From Dyadobacter luticola (GTDB lineage: Bacteria > Bacteroidota > Bacteroidia > Cytophagales > Spirosomataceae), in assembly GCF_005860805.1 (NCBI RefSeq), contig NZ_VCEJ01000008.1, forward strand, positions 434,001 through 498,000: 64,000 bases of DNA, given 5' to 3'. Below, piece after piece: positions 7,743 through 15,773 of this stretch; within the stretch, counting starts at the first letter, position 1; every line of letters starts with the position of its first letter. Made by a program: the position numbers and the translations under genes. Below the pieces are notes generated by a model that was not told where the DNA came from, did not search any database, and was given only the letters and a program-made list of their open reading frames with translations.

Positions 7743-10238
7743 TTATAAACAATCCACATCGATGACAACCTGGATGCTCTTTAAAGTCTTATCGGTTAAA
7801 GTGTCAATGACCTTTTCCTGAATAAATGACTTTGCCGCCTTAAAATTAATCTTTTCTCGTTCAAGTTTGATGAGAATATCGAACAAAAACTGATTTCTTA
7901 CTCTTTCAACAAGCGGTGGCTGAGGACCCAAAACCCGGCTCGCCCCGAGGTTTGCAGTCAACTTTTCTGCCAATATTTTAGCAGCTCTCTGCGAGGTTTG
8001 CTCGTCTATGTGTTTGACAGTCAGCTTAATTAGTCTTGTAAAAGGCGGATAGCTAAACTTTTCACGCTCCGCAATCTCCGACTCATACATTCCTTCATAA
8101 TCGTTGGTGACGATCCTTTCGAGCAATTTCTGTGATGGATTGGCGGTTTGAATCAAAACTTTTCCGCGCTTGTCCGCCCGTCGGCCAGCCCGTCCACTCA
8201 CCTGCGTCAGCATTTGAAATGCACGTTCCGACGCCCGGAACTCCGGAAAATGGATAATCCGGTCCGCGTCAAAAATCCCTACCATGCTAACATTATCAAA
8301 ATCAAGACCTTTACTCACCATTTGCGTCCCCACCAGAATGTCGATCCCGCCTTCTTCAAATTCCTGGATAATTTGTTGATAGGCATTCTTAGCCCGCGTA
8401 GTATCCAGGTCCATACGCTGCACCCGCGCTTCCGGAAACATTAAATGCAGCTCATCCTCGATTTTTTCAGTACCATAACCCATCGTTTTTACTTTGGTAG
8501 ACCCGCAGTTTGGGCACGTGCGCGGTACTTCTTCCTTATGTCCGCAATAATGACATCGTAACTCCTTCACCTTCATATGGTAAGTCAGGCTCACGTCGCA
8601 GTTGGGACATTCTGAAATCCAGGAACATTCCTCGCACTGCAAATAAGGCGAGTACCCACGGCGATTCTGAAAAAGGATCGTTTGTTCTTTGTGGGTAAGG
8701 TTATGTTCCAAATGCTGGATCAAAACAGATGAAAATTCATTTTTCATCTGGCGCTGTTTCTTCTCTTTTTTTGTATCAATCAGTTGAAAATCAGGTAAAA
8801 CAGCATTGCCATACCGTTCTTTCATTTCAACCAAACCATATCTTCCACTTTTTGCGTGAAAATAGCTTTCCAAGGAAGGCGTCGCCGATCCGAGCAGCGT
8901 TTTTCCTTTGTGCATGTAGGACATAATCACTGCCACATCACGCGCATTGTATCGGGGCGCCGGATCGTGCTGCTTGTAGGAAGTCTCATGCTCTTCGTCG
9001 ACGATAATAAGCCCCAGATTATCAAAAGGCAAAAAAATCGCCGACCGCACACCTACCACAAATTGGAATTTTCCATCCAGAATACCTTTCCAAACTTCTA
9101 CCCGCTCATTATCAGAGAATTTCGAATGATAGATTCCCATCGTATCGCCAAAAACTTTCCTTAATCTGACGACAATCTGGGTAGTCAGCGCAATCTCGGG
9201 CAGCAGAAAAAGTACCTGCGAGCCACCTTCCAGCACTTTTTTAATTAGATCGATATAAACCTCAGTCTTGCCGCTTCCTGTAATACCGTGCAGCAAAACC
9301 ACCTCTTTCTCCGCAAGCAGCTCCTCAATCTGTTGCGATGCTTCTTTTTGAGAATCGGACAAGGAAATGTTGGCCATGTTTCCAGAAGGAAGATCATCAA
9401 ATCGCGACACGAAAATCTCAAACTGCTCGAAAATACCCTTTTTAATTAATGTATTTAAAGAGGCGTCCGAAATCGAATCATCCTGCGAAAAGAATGATTT
9501 ATCCAGCCCTTTTTGATTCAGCTCAGCATGATTATAAACCGGAATATAGCTCAGGTATTTGAGCAAAATCTCCTGCTGTTTCTGATTTTTTTCGAGCGAA
9601 GTTGCCAGGGCAGAAAGCGCCGCATTGGACGTGTAAGCCGCTGCAAGTCTGACCTTTTTCAAAACTTTTGGCTTGTAACGCTCCTTCACTTCCTCATACA
9701 AAATAACGGCACGTTTGCCAACCAGCGACTTTATGATCGCGGTAATGTTGGATTTTTGCAGCAACCGCTCTACCTCCTCATAAGAAAGCGTCTGCTGCTT
9801 CCTGATTTCATCGACCACAATCCTTTCCTGATCGGTCAGGAGGTCTTCATACTCAAATTCCGGGTTTACCTGGATACGTGATTGGCTGGTAATTTTAAGC
9901 CCTGCAGGCAGCGCCACATTCAAAACCTCTCCAATGTTGCAGAGATAATATTCTGACACCCAATTAAAGAGTTCAAGCTGGTACTGGGTTACGATCGGCT
10001 GCTCGTCAAGCAGTTCGAGGATATATTTTGCCTGATATTTGACGGGCGGAGTGGAATGTATCCGGGCAATCACCGCCGTAATAACCCTTTTCTGCCCAAA
10101 CTGAACAATCACCCGCGCACCGACTTTTACCAGCCCGCTCATCTCCCGCGGCACCCGATACGTAAACAACGAAGGCACCGGAACCGGCAAAATCAAGTCA
10201 GCAAATAAAGTAGTTTCTTCCTCGAAAATGGAGGTCAT
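7743..10238 (-). CDS. priA: Primosomal protein N' (replication restart helicase PriA)
   Basis: A 3'-to-5' DNA helicase that recognises stalled forks and reloads the replisome. The N-terminal DNA-binding domain begins with LILPVPVPSLFTYRVP. The helicase core has Walker A GITGSGKTEVY near residue 325, DEEH further on, and GSATPSLES. The zinc-binding insert is complete, with pairs CEEC, CPNC, CHYC and CPNC. The C-terminal helicase half has ILVGTQMVSKGLDFDNV and QVSGRAGR. At 831 residues it is in the usual range for Bacteroidota. It lies upstream of pyk on the same strand with only 27 bases between, and starts at an ATG. Confidence 0.97.
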   Translation of the reverse strand: MTSIFEEETTLFADLILPVPVPSLFTYRVPREMSGLVKVGARVIVQFGQKRVITAVIARIHSTPPVKYQAKYILELLDEQPIVTQYQLELFNWVSEYYLCNIGEVLNVALPAGLKITSQSRIQVNPEFEYEDLLTDQERIVVDEIRKQQTLSYEEVERLLQKSNITAIIKSLVGKRAVILYEEVKERYKPKVLKKVRLAAAYTSNAALSALATSLEKNQKQQEILLKYLSYIPVYNHAELNQKGLDKSFFSQDDSISDASLNTLIKKGIFEQFEIFVSRFDDLPSGNMANISLSDSQKEASQQIEELLAEKEVVLLHGITGSGKTEVYIDLIKKVLEGGSQVLFLLPEIALTTQIVVRLRKVFGDTMGIYHSKFSDNERVEVWKGILDGKFQFVVGVRSAIFLPFDNLGLIIVDEEHETSYKQHDPAPRYNARDVAVIMSYMHKGKTLLGSATPSLESYFHAKSGRYGLVEMKERYGNAVLPDFQLIDTKKEKKQRQMKNEFSSVLIQHLEHNLTHKEQTILFQNRRGYSPYLQCEECSWISECPNCDVSLTYHMKVKELRCHYCGHKEEVPRTCPNCGSTKVKTMGYGTEKIEDELHLMFPEARVQRMDLDTTRAKNAYQQIIQEFEEGGIDILVGTQMVSKGLDFDNVSMVGIFDADRIIHFPEFRASERAFQMLTQVSGRAGRRADKRGKVLIQTANPSQKLLERIVTNDYEGMYESEIAEREKFSYPPFTRLIKLTVKHIDEQTSQRAAKILAEKLTANLGASRVLGPQPPLVERVRNQFLFDILIKLEREKINFKAAKSFIQEKVIDTLTDKTLKSIQVVIDVDCL

Positions 10239-10324
10239 TTATTTTAGAAGTCAGTCTGAACAATGAAGCAAGTTATGATTTTTGACCTTCATACACTTGC
10301 CTGAGCTTTCGATGCAAAAGGAAA

Positions 10325-10624
10325 TCAGTAGAATCCTTTCTTTTTAGGATGCTGTCGCGTGTCAAAAACCGCTAGCAACGCAATTTTTTCTTTATAGACT
10401 TTGTAGATAAGAAAATTGTGTTTTGTAATAACCGCCTCCCGGACCGGATTGCTTCTTGAAACTTGCCTGAACATATCCGGGTGGTCTGCAATGAGTTGAA
10501 GCACCTTTTCAGTTCTCTGAACAAAATCTCTCACAACTTGCTCTGTCCAATTAACTTCTAGATAAGCAATTACCTGATGGAAATTTTCGAGTGCGCGTGG
10601 TGACCAGATAATCTTTAAAGCCAT
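10325..10624 (-). CDS. Type II toxin of the RelE/ParE family
   Basis: A 99-residue basic protein with the RelE/ParE fold pattern: a leading strand KIIWSPRALENFHQVIAYL, a central helix ending in IADHPDMFRQV, then the strands REAVITKHNFLIYKV and KIALLAVFDTRQHPKK. RelE-like members cut mRNA on the ribosome, whereas ParE-like members poison gyrase. The conserved LIYKV...FDTRQ segment does not settle which applies. The gene overlaps the end of the antitoxin gene by 10 bases, which is typical of a coupled toxin-antitoxin pair. Confidence 0.88.
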   Translation of the reverse strand: MALKIIWSPRALENFHQVIAYLEVNWTEQVVRDFVQRTEKVLQLIADHPDMFRQVSRSNPVREAVITKHNFLIYKVYKEKIALLAVFDTRQHPKKKGFY

Positions 10625-10845
10625 TTTTTATAAGTTTCTCTGGCTTTCAAATGTGATATTTCTTTCCCTGCTTCGATTTGGCTCAAAGATTCTTCAATGT
10701 CCTTAATTACTTTTTCAGGCAAATCTGCCCACTCATTCGTATTATCAAAAGAATCCAAAACAGATTTTACGGCATTTATAATGCTTTCATTTTCCGTATC
10801 GAGGAGCCTTTTTGCAAGCTCTATTTTTTCAGATTGAATATCCAT
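10615..10845 (-). CDS. Antitoxin of the RelE/ParE pair
   Basis: A 76-residue acidic, largely helical protein directly upstream of the RelE/ParE toxin and overlapping it by 10 bases. It begins IQSEKIELAKRLLD and ends HLKARETYKKWL, a layout common in Bacteroidota addiction-module antitoxins. The N-terminal part would bind DNA or dimerise and the C-terminal helix would wrap the toxin. The ATG at 10845 is preferred because an AAATTTG-type -7 element lies only 6 bases upstream of it. A start at 10878 would lie upstream of the promoter. Confidence 0.82.
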   Translation of the reverse strand: MDIQSEKIELAKRLLDTENESIINAVKSVLDSFDNTNEWADLPEKVIKDIEESLSQIEAGKEISHLKARETYKKWL

Positions 10846-10851
10846 AGTAAT

Positions 10852-10883
10852 CAAATTTACTACTTTGAATGCTAACATGTCAA
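10852..10883 (-). promoter_or_regulatory. Promoter of the toxin-antitoxin pair
   Basis: On the minus strand there is a TTG (10881-10883), a 21-base spacer and a perfect -7 element TAAATTTG (10852-10859). The -7 box ends 6 bases before the antitoxin ATG, so the transcript would have almost no leader. Confidence 0.5.
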
Positions 10884-11492
10884 CTAATTAAGTTCGATCG
10901 CATCTATACTCAGCGTTGCCGCCCTCTCCCAGCCAACCATCGCATTAAACAACCTAATCTCCTGATACTTCCCAATATCCCCCTCCGAAATTTCGGCCTC
11001 TTCAATCACCCCGGCATCCAGTAAAAAAGCCCTCTGCGTGCCGGGAAGCAGGTAAGTTTTTGGCGTAAACCATTTTGAGCCGTCAGAAAACGCAACATTG
11101 CAGTAAAACGAATCTGTTACCATACCATTTTTAATGATCAGGATATCGTCGGCGTCGCCTCGCTGAGCGAATAATGTATTCAGCTCGTCGCGGTTGTTAT
11201 ATTTGTAGTTGTAGTCGATGGTGTCGTCGTGGACGATCTGGATTTTACGGATTGTCCGGAAGTTGTATGGCTCCCACTTAATGTTGTCGATCTCTTTTCC
11301 GTACGCGACGCGGCATTTATGTATTTCATTGTCAACACAATCCGGGAGGATCAGCATTTCTGATAAGTCCCAACGATCGGTATATCCCCAAAGCTCTTGG
11401 CGGGTTTTGTTCAGCCGGGCTTCGTGGTAAGACAGGTTTTTGAGCTGCCGGTTTTCGACACAGATCGTTTCAATACACAATGTGTGGGACAT
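10884..11492 (-). CDS. pabC: Aminotransferase class IV, probable 4-amino-4-deoxychorismate lyase (PabC)
   Basis: A PLP-dependent fold-type IV enzyme. The order pabB-pabC indicates the lyase that splits 4-amino-4-deoxychorismate into p-aminobenzoate and pyruvate for folate synthesis. Recognisable segments are NLSYHEARLNKTR near the N-terminus and the cofactor-binding VTDSFYCNVAFSDGSKWFTP followed by LLPGTQRAFLL. The last corresponds to the G-T/I-x-R stretch of the family. The ATG at 11492 overlaps the end of pabB by 23 bases. A start 45 bases further upstream is possible but adds no conserved sequence. The enzyme is short (202 residues), as is common in Bacteroidota. Class IV relatives with other substrates cannot be excluded. 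Confidence 0.82.
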   Translation of the reverse strand: MSHTLCIETICVENRQLKNLSYHEARLNKTRQELWGYTDRWDLSEMLILPDCVDNEIHKCRVAYGKEIDNIKWEPYNFRTIRKIQIVHDDTIDYNYKYNNRDELNTLFAQRGDADDILIIKNGMVTDSFYCNVAFSDGSKWFTPKTYLLPGTQRAFLLDAGVIEEAEISEGDIGKYQEIRLFNAMVGWERAATLSIDAIELN

Positions 11493-12474
11493 GGCTGAAA
11501 GGAAGGTAAACTTTATCGATAATCTCCTGATACTCACTTTTTGCGTCGCTCAGCGCCGTAATGCCGCCACCGCTTTTAAATACCAGGCTGCCATTTTTGT
11601 TTTCTATAAAACGGATCATCACGGCGCTTTCAAAGTTTTCACCATCAAAATAACCCATCACGCCGGTGTAAAAACCTCTCTCATAACCTTCTGCTTCCTC
11701 GATGATTTTCAATGTACTCGGCTTGGGTGCCCCTGTGACAGATCCGGCAGGCAATAATTTCAACAACAGATCGCCGAACTTTCCGTCAAAATCATCCGGC
11801 AAAATTCCAGCTACTTCCGAGCTCACCTGCAAAAGCGCCTTATCATGGGTTTCGATCTGGTCGATATACCGGTACTTTTCTACCCAAACTTTTTCCGCAA
11901 CCATACTCAGATCATTACGAATCAAATCCACAATCGTGGCGTGTTCGGCGGCTTCCTTGTGGTCCGACAAGATGGTTTTTTCAGCATTCGGCAGGGAAGC
12001 GTCGATGGTACCCTTCATCGGGAAACTGGAAATTTGGTTTCCTTTAACCCTGACAAAGATTTCCGGCGAAAAGCAGACAAATTCATCCCGATACCAAACC
12101 CGAAAACGCGCATCGCTATTGCGATAAATTTCCTGCAAACTCAAATTTGTATTAATCGGAGTTTCAATTGAAAGGTTGGTCAGAAAAGAATTACCGGCTT
12201 TCAGATTTTTCAGGACATGCTCAAATTTGTCCCGATATACTTCAAATGAAACAGGGTTTTTATAAAAATAAAAATCAGAAACCGGCTCTTCTTTTGACGA
12301 AATGTCCTGATTACTAAATCCTTGAAAGTGAAACTGCAATTCCTGGGAATCAACTTCCGCCAGTTTCCAGGCCACCGGATTTTGAATCCGATAATCCACA
12401 AGAAACACAAAAGGGGTTTTTGATTTTCCCCATGCATTTAATTTTTCAGCAAAATCTTGGACAGTATCTATCAA
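11470..12474 (-). CDS. pabB: Aminodeoxychorismate synthase component I
   Basis: Converts chorismate with ammonia to 4-amino-4-deoxychorismate for folate synthesis. The protein has the chorismate-binding fold of the TrpE/PabB family: FLTNLSIETPI, FSPEIFVRVKGNQISSFPMKG, the strong signature LLPAGSVTGAPKPS, and the end motif FKSGGGITALSDAKSEYQEI. At 334 residues it lacks most of the N-terminal domain of longer PabB proteins, which is usual in this phylum. The start codon is TTG; no in-frame ATG lies nearby. The overlap with pabC indicates translational coupling. No glutamine amidotransferase subunit (PabA) is adjacent. Confidence 0.92.
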   Translation of the reverse strand: MIDTVQDFAEKLNAWGKSKTPFVFLVDYRIQNPVAWKLAEVDSQELQFHFQGFSNQDISSKEEPVSDFYFYKNPVSFEVYRDKFEHVLKNLKAGNSFLTNLSIETPINTNLSLQEIYRNSDARFRVWYRDEFVCFSPEIFVRVKGNQISSFPMKGTIDASLPNAEKTILSDHKEAAEHATIVDLIRNDLSMVAEKVWVEKYRYIDQIETHDKALLQVSSEVAGILPDDFDGKFGDLLLKLLPAGSVTGAPKPSTLKIIEEAEGYERGFYTGVMGYFDGENFESAVMIRFIENKNGSLVFKSGGGITALSDAKSEYQEIIDKVYLPFSHVPHIVY

Positions 12475-12614
12475 ATCTTCGGGCGGTCGGATTGAACATT
12501 TTCAACAGCTAGCTAATTTACAAAGTTCAGAAACCAATATCTAAATTAGGGGGTTAAAAGAGAATAGAATTGCGCTTTCTGCGCTCGGCAGAGGGTTTTA
12601 GCCTTAAAAAAAGC

Positions 12615-13622
12615 ATGCATATTTACGACGTTATCGTGATTGGAGGAGGCCCTTGCGGACTGGCTATGGGCGTAGAGCTGGCCAAAAGCGGCCTCGATTA
12701 TCTGATCCTGGAAAAAGGAAACCTGACAGAATCGATTCGCCGGTATCCGAGACGGATGAAATTCTTTTCAACCGCCGAAAACATTGAAATCGGCGGCATT
12801 CCTTTCGCGATTTCAGATGTAAAAGCCAACCGTAACGAGGCACTGCAGTACTACCGGAAAGTAGCCGGATATTATCATTTGAATTTCAAATTGTTCATAG
12901 ATGTTGACCGCGCCGAGAAGCAGCCGGACGGTACTTTTCTGACGTACGCCAATGATGGTCAGGTATTTCAGTCCAAAAATGTGGTGCTGGCGACCGGCTA
13001 TTTTGATGTGCCAAGATTGCTGAATGTGCCGGGTGAGGACCTGCCGCACGTTTCACATTACTATGATGAACCTTTCAAATATTCCTACACCAATGTGGTT
13101 TTGGTGGGCGGCTCCAACTCTTCGGTAGAGGCGGCGCTGGAATTGTATCGTCACGATGCACACGTTACCATCGTGCACAAAGAGGCTGATTTCCGTACCA
13201 AAGTGAAATACTGGCTCGTACCCGATGTGAAAAACCGGGTAAAAGAAGGAAAGATCCACACGCGATTTAACTCGGTTACCGAAGCCATCGAGCCGGGAAG
13301 AATGTTGATCAGAAACCTGGAAACGGGTGAAACTGAATGGTTACCAGCAGATTTTGTCTTTTTACTCGTCGGTTACTTGCCCGACGAACATTTGCTGACG
13401 CGCTGCGGCGTGGTGCTGAATCCGGTGACCAAAGTGCCAACATTCAATTCTGAAACTTTTGAAACCAATGTGCCCGGACTGTACTTGTGCGGTACGGTGA
13501 TGGCGGGTGTTTTTACCGAAAAGGTATTTATCGAAAATGGCCGGGAGCATGCTGCGGCCATCGCGGATCATTTATCAGGGCGGGAAGTCCGGAAGGTGAA
13601 TGAGCTGATCGACAGGATTTAA
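12615..13622 (+). CDS. ypdA: YpdA-type bacillithiol disulfide reductase (FAD/NAD(P)-binding)
   Basis: A flavoprotein of the thioredoxin-reductase-like family. It has the FAD motif VIGGGPCGLAMGVELA at the N-terminus, FFSTAENIEIGGIPF near residue 50, the second dinucleotide motif LVGGSNSSVEAALEL near 155, and a final FAD-contact segment GLYLCGTVMAGVF. There is no CxxC redox pair, as expected for YpdA. In Bacillus and Staphylococcus this protein recycles oxidised bacillithiol with NADPH; the same role is inferred here. The ATG at 12615 is chosen because it is followed at once by the FAD strand. A start 45 bases upstream is also open. It converges with the next gene, with 4 bases between. Confidence 0.88.
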   Translation: MHIYDVIVIGGGPCGLAMGVELAKSGLDYLILEKGNLTESIRRYPRRMKFFSTAENIEIGGIPFAISDVKANRNEALQYYRKVAGYYHLNFKLFIDVDRAEKQPDGTFLTYANDGQVFQSKNVVLATGYFDVPRLLNVPGEDLPHVSHYYDEPFKYSYTNVVLVGGSNSSVEAALELYRHDAHVTIVHKEADFRTKVKYWLVPDVKNRVKEGKIHTRFNSVTEAIEPGRMLIRNLETGETEWLPADFVFLLVGYLPDEHLLTRCGVVLNPVTKVPTFNSETFETNVPGLYLCGTVMAGVFTEKVFIENGREHAAAIADHLSGREVRKVNELIDRI

Positions 13623-13626
13623 CGTG

Positions 13627-14778
13627 CTATTCTTCAATTAGTTGAAGTCGCCGCCTTTTCTTTTTCATCGATACTTTTTCAATTTTTCCAACTAAACCTT
13701 TCGCACCAACTGCGTAGCCAACATTAGCTGCAAAGCTTACGGCGTGAAAACCTTCTATACCGAGCTGCCGCCACGATTTTCCTTTATCAATACTATAACT
13801 GCTGCCCGACGGCCCGGTCGCAATCAGCGCATAATCGTCTGCGCGTAACTCCGTTTCGCCAGTCCAGATCGCATCGGTTTTGTGATAAAGCGCCACGCAT
13901 TCCTTCAATCCGGTCGGTTTTGTCATGGCGGTCAGCTTCCAGGTAATGCCACCGTCGGTTGTCATTAACACATTTTGGGTTGAGTCGGTTGTACGTTTAT
14001 AATCGCCACCCACAGCCATTCCATGTTTTTTTGTCCAAAACCTTAATCCAAAAATGCCGCTGGTTGGGCCTGCCGCCAGAGGCGTAGCCGATACCTCCCA
14101 GGAACGCCCATAATCCTCCGATCTGAAAACCCGCGCGAATTTGCTGCCGCCGGTTCCAATATAAACATTGCCTTTGCCGGTGGCCAGGATCGAGGTGCCG
14201 CTTGCAGCAAAAGAAGCTTCTCCGGGTTCGGCCACTGGACGTTTTTCCAGCGGTAATTCCTGCCAGCTTTTTCCACCATCCTCAGTAGTCAATATATACA
14301 GATGTCCGTCGATAGGGTCACCCAGGCAGATACCCTTATTTTTATCCCAAAAGTCGATTCCATCCAGAAAAACCCCATTTTGTGTAGTTTGGTACACAAG
14401 GTTCCAGCTTTTTCCGCCGTCTTCGGTCCGGTAAATTTTAGCTTTATCCGTCTCTGCAGTACCCGCGCTCATCGCCACGGCAACCTCTCTATTAAAGGCA
14501 TGAATATCCCGAAAATCCAGAGAATCGGCTCCCGGCACTTTGAATGTTGACCAGCGCTTTCCGCCGTTTGTTGTTTTCAGAATTGTACCTCCTGAGCCGC
14601 CAATCCAGCAAGTACTTGGGGTGAGGGTGTGTACCGCCCGCATATTCACGGCTGGCGTAATGTTATAAAGTTTCCACTGGGCTTTGCCAGGTAATGAAGT
14701 AGTAAGTGTAATAATTAGTAAGAGATAGTGAAAAGGCCCTGCAAACTTGCATTTGGGCAGTAAAAGGTAATTTGGCAC
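13627..14778 (-). CDS. Secreted BNR/YCF48-like beta-propeller protein
   Basis: An N-terminal hydrophobic stretch (LLLIITLTTSLPGKAQ) looks like a signal peptide. The rest consists of repeated blades of the BNR or photosystem II assembly factor (YCF48) type. The pattern TTNGGKRW, TEDGGKSW, TEDGGKSW, SEDYGRSW, TTDGGITW and SIDKGKSW recurs at fairly even intervals, giving six clear Asp/Asn-box copies. Such propellers are often carbohydrate-binding or protein-binding, and some are sialidase-like, but no catalytic residues were identified. The start codon is GTG at 14778. The protein is probably periplasmic or on the outer surface; its role is unknown. Confidence 0.82.
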   Translation of the reverse strand: MPNYLLLPKCKFAGPFHYLLLIITLTTSLPGKAQWKLYNITPAVNMRAVHTLTPSTCWIGGSGGTILKTTNGGKRWSTFKVPGADSLDFRDIHAFNREVAVAMSAGTAETDKAKIYRTEDGGKSWNLVYQTTQNGVFLDGIDFWDKNKGICLGDPIDGHLYILTTEDGGKSWQELPLEKRPVAEPGEASFAASGTSILATGKGNVYIGTGGSKFARVFRSEDYGRSWEVSATPLAAGPTSGIFGLRFWTKKHGMAVGGDYKRTTDSTQNVLMTTDGGITWKLTAMTKPTGLKECVALYHKTDAIWTGETELRADDYALIATGPSGSSYSIDKGKSWRQLGIEGFHAVSFAANVGYAVGAKGLVGKIEKVSMKKKRRRLQLIEE

Positions 14779-14835
14779 AGTATTTTTATCTGGTAAAGTT
14801 CTAAGTCATTAATAATCACAAAATAGGAAATTCAT

Positions 14836-15138
14836 ATGAACAAGAATGAAAAATTTTTGATCGGCGCGATAGGTGCTTTGTTATCTGGTATTGCTATCGG
14901 GCTTTTGGTTGCTCCTAAAAACGGAAAAGACACGCGCAAATTGATCAAGCACAAGGCAACTGACCTGAGCGGATCTGCGAAAGATACCTACGAAAAAAGC
15001 CTCGAAGAATTATCTGCACTGGCTGATAAACTGAAAGAAGGTTTTTTGAAAAACGTAAATACGGTGAAAGACAAGGCGACAAATGTTGCTGATAATGTGA
15101 ACGACAGAGTTCGCAATGTTGTCAACAACAACGCATAA
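14836..15138 (+). CDS. YtxH domain protein (small membrane-anchored stress-type protein)
   Basis: A 100-residue protein with one N-terminal hydrophobic helix (FLIGAIGALLSGIAIGLLVAP) followed by the YtxH signature PKNGKDTRKLIK. After this comes a long charged amphipathic helical tail (about 35-100) rich in Lys, Asp and Asn. YtxH proteins are found in many bacteria and are often induced by stress; their mechanism is unknown. The tail could bind DNA, membranes or other proteins. The gene is monocistronic and followed by a strong terminator. Confidence 0.85.
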   Translation: MNKNEKFLIGAIGALLSGIAIGLLVAPKNGKDTRKLIKHKATDLSGSAKDTYEKSLEELSALADKLKEGFLKNVNTVKDKATNVADNVNDRVRNVVNNNA

Positions 15139-15156
15139 GAATTAGATTAAGAATAC

Positions 15157-15192
15157 AAAAAGGGCCGGTTCTAAACGAATCGGCCCTTTTTT
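15157..15192 (+). terminator. Intrinsic terminator after the YtxH gene
   Basis: The arms AAAAAGGGCCG and CGGCCCTTTTTT (15157-15167 and 15181-15192) have further pairing inside. The run of T follows directly, 18 bases beyond the stop codon. It also separates the convergent DUF4136 lipoprotein gene. Confidence 0.88.
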
Positions 15193-15212
15193 GCGTGTTG
15201 TGAATGTATTTA

Positions 15213-15761
15213 TTACTTAGGTACGCCGGCAATAAGTTCCCTGACAAGATTGTCAATGTCTTCCTTGAAGTTTTTGCTCTTCTCCGGAATAATCCCGCTG
15301 CCGCCTCCCTGCCATACCATTTTATTACTCGCCGCGTCCACAAGATCGATCATCAATGTGCCCTCGCGGTATTTCCCAACCACCACTTCTTCACTTTTCC
15401 AGGAATACCGCCGCTGGCCCATATACCTCGGCAAACCTTCACTCCGAAAATCCGTTTGCCTGGTCTGAACCTGCTCTTTTACATTCAATGCAATGTTGAT
15501 TTTTAAATTGGCATCCCGCGCCTCATCGAGACCTCTCGATTGCAAATTCTCAGATATGGCCGTTTTAATGATGTCAACATTCCGCTGAAAATTTGCGGGA
15601 ATTGTATCGCCGGAGGCATCGATGTCGTAAAACCCGAAAGTGGCGTAGTTAGAAAGCCTGAAATCAGCCTCTTTTTTCGGTTTCAGCACTTTGTAAGAAG
15701 AACCGCAGTCCATTAAAAGCACCGCGGAAAACAAGAGAAGTAGTTGCAGACTTTTTTTCAT
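15213..15761 (-). CDS. DUF4136 lipoprotein
   Basis: The N-terminus MKKSLQLLLLFSAVLLMDCGSS is a lipoprotein signal with a cysteine at the lipobox, so the protein is probably anchored in a membrane facing the periplasm. The mature part matches the DUF4136 pattern: an early YATFGFYDID, a middle LKINIALNVKEQ, and the end GTLMIDLVDAASNKMVWQGGG followed by a final helix ending in LVRELIAGVP. The role of this family is unknown. The start at 15761 removes three codons before the signal peptide. It begins 12 bases after dnaG and is the last gene of a terC-dnaG unit. Confidence 0.85.
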   Translation of the reverse strand: MKKSLQLLLLFSAVLLMDCGSSYKVLKPKKEADFRLSNYATFGFYDIDASGDTIPANFQRNVDIIKTAISENLQSRGLDEARDANLKINIALNVKEQVQTRQTDFRSEGLPRYMGQRRYSWKSEEVVVGKYREGTLMIDLVDAASNKMVWQGGGSGIIPEKSKNFKEDIDNLVRELIAGVPK

Positions 15762-15773
15762 AACGATCAATTT

